Positions 56,085 to 64,000 of a stretch of DNA of 64,000 nucleotides are shown here, one piece after another. The translations under genes and the position numbers were made by a program. The notes below the pieces were generated by a model. That model was not told the DNA's origin, made no database searches, and saw only the letters and a list, made by a program, of their open reading frames with translations. Each line of letters opens with the position of its first letter. The first letter of the stretch is position 1. The DNA is from Myotis daubentonii (lineage: Eukaryota; Chordata; Mammalia; Chiroptera; Vespertilionidae): assembly GCF_963259705.1 (NCBI RefSeq), contig NC_081844.1:110484965-110548964 (forward strand), written 5' to 3'.

Positions 56085-58455
56085 CTGCAAGGCAACGGAG
56101 AGCCAGTTAGCGCCCTCTCCCCAGCCTCTCCTGGGCTCAAGGTCAGAGGAGGCCCCGCTCAGGTCCTTCCTCCATGTTCTCCTCCAGGGGCGTCTCTCTC
56201 CCTCCCACACCCCCTCCCCGCCCCCAGCGCTGGGCTCCCTCAGGAGCTGTGGCTTCTCCGGGTCACGTGACTAATGCTGCTCCCAAGCGCCCAAAGGAGC
56301 CAGTGTGACTGACAGGTGACCCTGAGGGAGGCGGGACGTCCCGCAGGCGAGAAGAGGACCCGAGGATCCGAGCCCAGTGACAGCGGGACGACGAGGCCAC
56401 AGGCCTTTCTGGACCTTCCCTCCTCCAGATGTGCGGCCGGGAGAGCTTCTTGAGATGAAGGTGAAACCATTGAAAAGAAAAACGGGGAAAAGGAACTTAA
56501 AGTGTCAAGTGACTAGAGATGGGTTTCCAGGCCAAGGCTAACAAGCAGGAGCAGCAGGGTCGGCCACGGTCACACCAGAGGGCATGGCCCAGGCCGCGCC
56601 CTGAAGGCTGGGACCCAGGTGGGCGCTGCCGGCTGCCGACCCCACACCTCACCCGTCGTTCAGCCACGAAGGTGCGTGCGCAGCCGCAGTGCCCGCCAAT
56701 CTCACGGGCAGTTTAATGAGGCGCAGTTAAATGTAAGGGAAAGTCACTCCACATTCGAAGATCATGGTGATACGCACGTTGGTAATATGACAACGCACAG
56801 GGGAAGCGCCAGCGATCTTACTAACTCCGCCCCAGAAGCTGACTTCTCTCCTGGGCGTGAGGCCCTGAGCTGGCACCAGACCCCACACAGAGCCCTCCCG
56901 GCACTGAGGCGCGAGGAGGTGGAGGGGGCCCGGGCCGGCGGGTCTGCGGAGTGGCCGGGGCCGTCCCTCCAGGCCTGGGCGCCAATGCTTCGTCCTCCGG
57001 GACGACGGGGCCTTTGCTCACAGAGCTGCCGAGTGGGCCCCACACAGCCAGCCACTGTGCAGAGCTGCCCGCGGGCCGGGGAGCGTGTGGGCCGCCCGCC
57101 CATCCACCCGCGGGCCGGCTCACGGTCGCATCCGACGCAGACTGCCCAGTTTTTACCAGACGCTCGGGTTTATTACCTTATTTCTGAGAGAATTCCCTTC
57201 GGGCCCAGCTCCCCGACTTCTGAGCATGAGCCCAGTGACTTGTGCTGCGTTAAGAGCCCAAGAACGTTTCGGGTTCTATTTACGTCTGCGGCTGGCGGAA
57301 GCCAGGGGCGAGCGCCTGTGCCCAGCCCACGGACAGCGTGCGAGGCCAACATGCCTGCGGTCGCGTGGGGGCACCGGCAGGGACTTGGAAAGTTTCTGTT
57401 TGCGGCCTCGCCCTGGCCGCCCGCCCAGCCCTGCAGCGCCGCTGTGAGCCAGGTGTCCGTGGGCCCACCCACGCCAGTGGCCCTGCCACGCCCCCGACGG
57501 AGGCCACGTGAGAACAATAAAAGGGCACGTGCTGAGAGTGGAAGGCGCCAGTGTCCCAGGAGACCATGTGGCCTCAGAAGTGGAGCGATGTCCCCACGAG
57601 CGGCCCACGTGCAGCGGGCTGTCTGCTGGCTCCCGCTGCCCTGACCCCCACTCCCCCCACGGAAGGGATGTCAGAGCACGCCCCGTCCACACCCCAACTG
57701 GGTCCCCGTTCTCGGAAGACGGGGACCGTGTCTACGAAATCGCCCACACTCCTCCCAGGACTCGAACGCAGATGCGTGGCATTTGACGCTGGAATCCAAA
57801 GAACTCTTTTCTCAAACTTAAGCCAATTCCAAGAGATATTTCAGGGTGAAGTAATGATAATAAATGTCACCATGAGGGAGGTTCACCTTAGAATGCACCC
57901 AGACTCCACCCTCTGGGCCCCTCCCCCGCCCCCCACCCCCACCCCAGCCCTGGCCCAGCTCTCAGCTGACCACCGCAGGCCCATGGCCTCCCTGCTTCTG
58001 CGCAAACCCCTCTGATCACTGGCGCCACCGGCTCCGTTTCCAGCCCTTACAGCGGCCTGTGACGTGCCCTGTGCCTGGGACCCCGCACCCCGTCTCTCCC
58101 CCTGCCCCTCCCTGGCCCTGCTCGGCCACATGGCCTTTCTGGGCATCAACAACCCTGACCAGGCCCCCGGCCCGGCCCGGGCAGGCTCTGTCCCCTGTGG
58201 CCTCCTCCCTCCCTCCTGATCTCTGCTCACAGCTCGCCCCTCAGGGCGGCCGCCTGGTCACGCCCGCCTGCGCTCCCCACCTCCACTGCCTCTTCTCCAG
58301 GTCGCCTCCAGCACCAGTCACCGGTCAGTCTGCCCACTGACGCTGCCCGAGAAGAGAAGCGCTGCAAGGAGGCACTTAGCCGACCAGCCAGCACAGCTGC
58401 CCCCTCGCGGCTTAGGATCATGCCTGGCGCCCAGCAGGTGCTCAAAAAGTTCTTA

Positions 58456-58704
58456 TGCTGCCCTGGCCGGTGTGGCTCAGTGGTTGGAGCATCAGCCTGC
58501 ACGCAGAAGGGTCTCAGGTTCGATTCCGGTCAAGGGCATGTACCTGGGTTGCAGGTTCCATCCCCACCCATCATGGCAAGTGTGGGAGGCAAACAATCGA
58601 CATGTCTCTACACACTGATGTCTCTCCCTCTCTCTCTCCCCTCCCCCCTCCCACTTTCTCTAAAAATCAACCGAAAAAACATCCTGATGAGGATTAACGG
58701 CAAC
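58456..58704 (+). mobile_element. Ves-type SINE in CHST12 intron
   Basis: Plus orientation, with head CCCTGGCCGGTGTGGCTCAG and B-box GGTTCGATTCC. It is flanked by AAAAAGTTCTTA (58444-58455) and AAAAAGCTCTTA (58705-58716) as a near-exact target duplication. Confidence 0.92.
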
Positions 58705-59649
58705 AAAAAGCTCTTAACACAACACAGGCCCAGAGACACACGAGGGCCGACTGCGCAATCTCTGAACTGGGTGACGGGAAAAGGGCTCCTGGTACCGTCC
58801 CCTGACTCTGCCGCGTGAGATCCCCTCACAACTTAAAGGAAGACAAGCCAAAGGCAGTGCCACAGCTCCCACAGCCAGGGGCGCGAACAGAACGTGACGC
58901 AACGAGAGGAAAGAACAAGCACGCTGGTCAGGGGCTGGCGAGTGATCCCCAGACAGGCGCCGCCTCCCTCGGGGCGTACGCCCCGTCTCTATTTCAGCAG
59001 CGTTAGGCATCTTGTTTCGGATTCAGTCCTGAGGGGTTCATCAGGAAACACAGCGCCCCCCCACCTCGCTCCCAGGCCCCGCCCCCTGCTCCCAGGCCCC
59101 GCCCCCTGCTCCCAGGCCCCCCTCGCTCCCAGGGCCCGCCCCCACCCTTCTCCCCATTCTTTCCTGCGGAATCTTTGGGTTTCTCTAAGGAAAGCCCAGG
59201 GCGACAGCAATTGTTCGGTTTGGCGTGGTCTCCCGCTGCCCACTGGCAGGTGGATGGCAGTGTCGTCCCCCCGCCCGCCCTGCCACCCGCACACCTGCTC
59301 CGAGAGCACGTGGTCACTGCCGTTAGCGCCACCGGAGGGTCTCCGGTGGAAGGGCTGTCACGGGGCGCACACCGTCTTTCCTGCTCCCGCACAGCAGTGT
59401 GCTTCCGGGGAACTAGGAAGTCCTGGTCTTCTTTGCTTTGTTTACATGTAGTTATCGCCAACCCCGCCCCCTGCCAGCTGTGAACTCCCCTCCAGATGTC
59501 CCAGCCCGAGTGCCTGTCAACGTCACCTTCCCCACAGCTCCTTCGCGCCCGGCGCCTCTGGCCAGCTGGGGACACCTTCCAGCACCGGCCGGTGTGCCCT
59601 CGGCTCACCCGGGACCCCCCTCTCCGGAAGAAAACGCTGTCCCCTCCAG

Positions 59650-59823
59650 CTTTGTTTTAATGTTTTTATTGATTTTTAGAAAGAGGGAGACAGAAACAGC
59701 CATGAGAGAAACATCATCAGCTGCCACCCGCGCAGCCCCCACCGGGACCGGCCGCAGCCCAGGCTCGTGCCCTGACCCGGGGTCGTGACCTCCGGGCTCA
59801 CAGGTCAGCACAGCCACCGAGGT
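59650..59823 (-). mobile_element. Ves-type SINE in CHST12 intron
   Basis: Minus orientation with TTTTTATTGATTTTTAGAAA, GAGAAACATCATCAGCTGCC and a shortened head ending CACAGCCACCGAGG. Confidence 0.8.
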
Positions 59824-61750
59824 GTGCATTTCTGCTGCTTTTTCGTGTCCGAGAGCTTCCCTCCGGCTCTGCCGTCTCCTCAGCGCTTCCTCTTCTCCCT
59901 GTGCATTGGTGCGGCCTGCTGCCCAGCCCCTTCCTGCACCCGCCAGCGGGGGGCCCCCTGCCCAAGCCCAGGCTCTCTCCACAAGGACCTGGGTTTCCTG
60001 TCCCTGCTGAAGGGGGAGGGGCTGAAGGGCTGGGGCTCTGAACCCCGGGGTGGGGGGGTCAGTAATTAGGAGCCTCATTAGCGAGCGCCCAGCTATGCCT
60101 CCTGACTGACCGACATCACCCAGCACCATCCCTGCTCTGCACAGCAGCGCCCCACGGGTGCCCCTGTCCCGGGTCATCTCGGCAGCGACAAACGCCCGCC
60201 CTTGGCCAATGGCAGGAAGTATTGCGTTCGTGTCCGTTATGTCGGGCCCCTGTGAGCGCACCATGGAGCCCAGCCCGGCTGGTGTGGACCCGCGGCTGCT
60301 TCGGGAGGCAGCGCTCCCTGCGATGAACCGAGTGCTGTTCCCGAGAGGAGCCGGCTCGGTGGGAGGAGGGCACAGCCGGCAGGAGCGAAGCCGGTGCCAG
60401 CCGCACCCACGAGGCCCCTGAGGTCCCAGAAAATGGAGTAAACGAGCCGGCCTCCTGCCTGGGGACCCCGACCCGGCTCAGGAACGGCTTCGCCCGAGAC
60501 CTTCCCAAAGGGCGGCACCCCCGCTGGGTGAGCGTTCCTCAGGCCCCGAGTCCCCGCGGGGTCCCCACCAGCCAGCTGTCCTCCCCGCGCAGCGGCTGGG
60601 GCGCCCACCAACACCCCAACAGCCGCTACAGAGCAGCCGTTTCCGCAAACGCCCATCGCAACGGCCCGCAGCCCCGGCTCCGTCCCGCGGCCGCCCGGTC
60701 TCGGTTCCCTTTTCCTCCCCCGCCCACCCCCCCCAGCACTGCTGGCTGTGTCCCCGCTTCTCACCGCAGGACACCGCCCCGCGCCCGGCAGGTCCTGCAC
60801 CCCTGCCCCCCGCCTCCTCTCCGCCTCCCGCCCGTCCCTCCTCCCTCCCCGGCCACATCCCACCCAAACCCGGACTCGAGGTCCACGCGCGCTCGCAGGC
60901 ACCCAGGCCGCCGTCCAGCCCCCCTCGGCCCCCTCCCACCCCACCCCCCGCCAGCGGAGGGCCCACCGCCCCGTCCGCCCGCTCCGGCTGCCTCCGGCCG
61001 CTCTCCCGGCCTCCACTCCTCCGGGCCCCGCTCTGTCCCACCCCGGGAACCCCCCTGGGCTGCTCCCCGCCATCGCGGCGGGCAAACGCCGGCCCCTCCC
61101 ACCGGCCACGGCAAACGGTCGGAGCTCCTGTTTGTGCAGCGACGAGCCGGGCGCCGAGGGCCAGGGAGCCGGGGGCCGGTCTGCAAGGCGGGAACCACCG
61201 GCAGCTCCGGGCCGCGCTGCAGCCACAGCCGCTTCCCGCCCGGCACCAGCCCGACCGGCTCGGTCTGCGGACGGCGAGGGCCCGCGGCTGTCCCGGCCCC
61301 ACGCGGGGGGCAGCCCCGCCGCCGCAGCAGCCCCGCGTCCCGGGCGCGCACAGAAAGCGAATGACTGAACCGGCGCCGACGCTGCGGCTCCGGGGGCCCC
61401 GCGCCGGGCGGCGGTCCCGCGGGGGCCGAGCGCTTCCCCCGCGAGAGGCGGGCGTGTCCCGGGCCCGTGGCCGGCGGGGCGGGGGCTGCGGAGCCGCGGG
61501 AGCTGTGCGCTGGGCCGGGCCGCGCCTCCACCCGCGGACTGAGCGGGGCGAGGCGCGCGCTGCGGCCTCCCCTCCCCGCCGCTCGGAACCGTCACCGACT
61601 TTCCCTCCATCACCACCCGCCCGGCCCTCGGACCAGAGAGGGTGCGACCGGGCCAAGGTCACACAGCGGAGCCGCGGGAGGGCCGGGCCGCAGGGACCCC
61701 GGCCGCCGGGACCCGACCCGCAACCCCGCGCGCCCCGCACCCTCACTCAC

Positions 61751-61940
61751 CTGGCGTCGCCGCCGCCGCCTCCAGACCCGCGCACCCTCCCGAGGCCGCC
61801 CCTCGCCGGCCCCGCCCCCGGCTCCGCAGCCCCGCCTCCCGCTCTTCTTCTCGCGAGAAGTCGCGACCCGCTCTGGGGCCACGGAAGCCGAGGGGCGCCA
61901 GCTCTCTTACGCGCCTGCGCCCTCCGCACCCTGCCGCCGC
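61751..61940 (-). other. CHST12: CHST12 non-coding first exon (5' end approximate)
   Basis: A strong donor, CGCCAG followed by GTGAGTGAGG, has its exon edge at 61751. Upstream on the minus strand lie CpG-rich sequence, the palindrome TCTCGCGAGA, an NRF1-like GCGCCTGCGC at 61911-61920 and a TATA-like TAAATA at 61974-61969. A start near 61940 is inferred. No other gene in the window needs this donor. Confidence 0.6.
61849..61858. promoter_or_regulatory. TCTCGCGAGA palindrome in CHST12 promoter/exon 1
   Basis: An exact 10-bp copy of the CpG-island core-promoter motif that is bound by BANP and loses activity when methylated. It lies about 100 bp from the exon 1 donor. Confidence 0.65.
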
Positions 61941-62406
61941 CCTCCCCGGCCACTGCCATGTGGCGCCGTATTTACGACCTGGGATGGCCCCGCCCCCTTC
62001 CCCAACAGCCAATCCTGTTCTTCGGGTCGCTGCTTTGACTCCGCCCCCAGCGGGTCTTTCACACACACCCCCCCGCCAGTCCCTCCCCCCCCCGTGGGCA
62101 GATGAAAGAACCGCGGGTCCGCGCTCGGGCTGCCCAGTCGCCGAGACCAGCGCGCGCTGCAGCCACGCGGTCCCGCTAACCCACATGTAGGCAGCGCCTC
62201 TGGGTACCGACCCATCCGCGAGCACCGACCGCTTGCAGAGGACCTGATGCTCCCCAACCCGGGCCTGGCACTCGCTGTGCAACCTCGGGCAGGTGGCTGC
62301 ACCTCTCTGAGGCCGCCTCCAAGCCCATCACCGCACAGGGCCTTGGAGACAAGCGAGACGATGCGCTGAGCAAGATGCACTACGACCGCTGTTCTTAGTG
62401 TCGACT

Positions 62407-62520
62407 TTATTTTAATTGTGGTGAATGCACGACATAACAGTTACCATCCTGGCCGTTTTTAATGTGGTTCGGTGGCATTCAGTACTGAAAGTGTTCAATC
62501 AGCGACGTTTCCCTGTCCCT
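62407..62520 (-). mobile_element. L1 3' UTR fragment
   Basis: AATTGTGGTGAATGCACGAC, ATAACAGTTACCATCCTGG and GGTGGCATTCAGTAC are the reverse complement of the same L1 3' UTR region seen at 47905-48362. Confidence 0.55.
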
Positions 62521-62563
62521 CCCAGTGGACAGCGGTGGCTGTTTTCTGATGGAAGGAAGGCCA

Positions 62564-62780
62564 TGTTTTTTTTTTTAATTAATATATATTTTTTATTGAT
62601 GTCAGAGAGGAAGGGAGAAGGAGAGAGACAGAAACATCAATGATGAGAATCATTGAGCAGTTGCCTCCTGCAAGCCCCCCACCCCCCACTCTGAGGTGGA
62701 GCCTGCAACCCCGGCATGTGCCCTGACTGGGAATGGAACTGTGACCTCCTGGTTTATGGGTTGACATTGGGCCAGGCCTG
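62564..62780 (-). mobile_element. Ves-type SINE
   Basis: Minus orientation with a T-rich tail, GATGTCAGAGAGGAAGGGAG and GAATCATTGAGCAGTTGCC, ending GGGCCAGGCC at the head. It lies next to another copy in the same orientation. Confidence 0.88.
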
Positions 62781-62792
62781 AATCATTCACTT

Positions 62793-63005
62793 TATTTTTT
62801 TAATATTTTTTTATTGATTTCAGAGAGGAAGGGAGAGGGAGGGAGAGAGATAGAAACATCATCGATGAGAATCATGGATCGGCTGCCTCCTGCACGCCCC
62901 CTACTGGGGATTGAGCCCGGGACCTAGGCATGTGCCCTTGATCTGAATCGAACTCAGAACCCCTCCGTCCGCAGGCTGACGCTCTATCCTCTGAGCCAAA
63001 CGGTT
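62793..63005 (-). mobile_element. Ves-type SINE
   Basis: Minus orientation, well preserved, with GATTTCAGAGAGGAAGGGAG, GCCTCCTGCACGCCCCCTAC and CTCTGAGCCAAACGG at the head. It was inserted about 13 bp from the preceding copy. Confidence 0.9.
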
Positions 63006-63109
63006 CACTTTAAAATGGTGTTTTATCATATAGATTTCACTTCCATTTTTAAAACACACAATTCCTACATTAGCAACATCACTACCTTTGAACTTATGTC
63101 TCTGAAATA

Positions 63110-63235
63110 GCTGCTCAGTACCTCCTCACTTACAGATAAGGCAGCAGAGGCTCAGAGAAGTTAACCAACCAGCCAAAGGCAGCAGGGTGTAAGTGACCGA
63201 GTCTGGGCCAAAAGCCAACTCCGGCTCCGGAGCCA
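63110..63235 (-). repeat. MIR SINE fragment
   Basis: ACAGATAAGGCAGCAGAGGC, then CTCAGAGAAGTTAA and AGGGTGTAAGTGACC match the reversed MIR core. Shorter pieces of the same kind occur near 16140-16210, 16920-17000 and 39100-39125. Confidence 0.55.
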
Positions 63236-63890
63236 GAGGTCCAGGCACTGCAGAGAGCCCTGGACAAGGAGGGCCCTGCTCTGAGGGACTGTGAGCAGGC
63301 AGCTCCGCCCTGGAGATGCCCCCCATCATGACTTCCCCCTCCCCCTCCTTCCAGCTGGGGGACCTCCAGGGCTGCGTTTCCCCAGCCCTCCACCCCCTTC
63401 AGGCCCCTGGGTCCCTGTGCAAAGGCTGCAGCCTCCCCAGGGCTGGCCACAGCCGGGCTCTCTGTGCTCAGGCTGAGCTATGAGCTATTGCAATGTCCCC
63501 GGTGGAGACAGCTGGCTCTGGGTTCATAACCTGCCTTGCAAGAGAACAGATGGAAATAAGGAGGCCTGGGCCCGGGTGTCGGCCGCCGCTGGAGAGGCAG
63601 CTGGGAGGTGCTGCTACTCTGGGAGCTTGGGTCCCGGTGTCGCAGGAAAAGGACGCCCAGAGGAGAGGTCTGAGAATTGCAGGGTCACTCGCCTCCTTCG
63701 CAGGTGCTGGGAAAGTCCACGCGAACGGACAGGAACCTCCTGGGGACCCCGAGCTGGGCACCCCAGCCCCGCCAGGTTCGCTTCTGTTGCAGAGGTTGGG
63801 TGCGGGTGTGTGGGTCCTGGGCGAGGCAGGAAACTGGCCGATGCTGGGCAGTCCCCCGCGTGTGACCCTGGCAGCTGCTTCTGTTTCCTT

Positions 63891-64000
63891 ATCTTTTTTC
63901 CCCCCAAAGAGGAAGGGAGAGACAGAGACATCAATGCTGAGAGAGAATCATGGGCCGGCTGCCTCCTGCACGCCCCACACTGGGGGTCGAGCCCGCAACC
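63891..64000 (-). mobile_element. Ves-type SINE cut by the window end
   Basis: Minus-orientation tail half: AAAGAGGAAGGGAGAGACAG, GAGAGAATCATGGGCCGG and GGGTCGAGCCCGCAACC at the last base. The head lies outside the window. Confidence 0.88.

Larger units (their letters stand above)
56085..61750 (-). other. CHST12: CHST12 intron 1
   Basis: A 5.7-kb intron with two Ves SINEs (58456-58704 and about 59650-59823). It also has a palindromic GTCACGTGAC at 56262-56271 and unidentified unique sequence, including a less GC-rich part at about 57780-57900. No other exon was recognised. Confidence 0.55.
60500..62120. promoter_or_regulatory. CpG island at CHST12 5' end
   Basis: Continuous CG-dense sequence from inside intron 1 through the promoter. 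GC boxes occur on both strands at about 61805-61840 and 61985-62045. Long open frames here are products of base composition. Limits are by eye. Confidence 0.7.

Noticed and set aside
54517..56274. 585-codon plus-strand open frame
   Set aside because: It runs antisense over the CHST12 coding exon; high GC removes stops on the opposite strand. No domain in its translation.

Overview
This is GC-rich mammalian nuclear DNA. The interspersed repeats point to a vespertilionid (vesper) bat. There are about a dozen tRNA-derived Ves-type SINE copies, five short HeliBat-like Helitrons (each with 5' TC and a 3' hairpin followed by CTAG or a one-base variant), and hAT-type MITEs. That species call is an inference from repeat families; the genes themselves are general mammalian genes.

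The gene content is small and matches human 7p22 in order and relative orientation: LFNG, then GRIFIN (opposite strand), then CHST12. LFNG lies on the minus strand with all eight coding exons present between 2872 and 9626 (378 aa). Its 3' UTR runs down to about 1895 and its CpG-island promoter sits near 9.7 kb. CHST12 is also on the minus strand, with a single coding exon at 54763-56013 (416 aa), a 5.7-kb intron, and a non-coding first exon in a CpG island at about 61.75-61.95 kb. Between them, on the plus strand at 37475-38033, are degraded exons of GRIFIN, the lens galectin-related gene. Its start codon reads ACG and exons 2 and 3 carry several frameshifts, so it looks like a unitary pseudogene.

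The rest is intergenic or intronic. It holds an unusually dense set of minisatellites: 13.7, 24.9-25.8, 30.1, 31.1-31.6, 33.9, 34.2, 44.65-45.0, 45.15-45.94, 51.7-52.2, 53.0-53.5 and 53.9-54.4 kb. It also holds ERV/LTR-like segments (about 28.0-29.3 and 36.3-36.9 kb), L1 3' ends, MIR fragments, and nested DNA transposons (a hAT-like element containing two abutting Helitrons at 51.08-52.46 kb). Many long open frames here are artefacts of GC-rich repeats and are not genes.

The two intact genes both encode Golgi type II enzymes. LFNG extends O-fucose on Notch EGF repeats. CHST12 sulfates the 4-position of GalNAc in chondroitin chains. They are neighbours but there is no reason to think they act in one pathway. 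The main points for follow-up are the GRIFIN loss, the tandem Helitrons with an empty-site paralogue, an exact 78-bp duplication next to LFNG exon 2, and clustered regulatory motifs in the LFNG 3' UTR.
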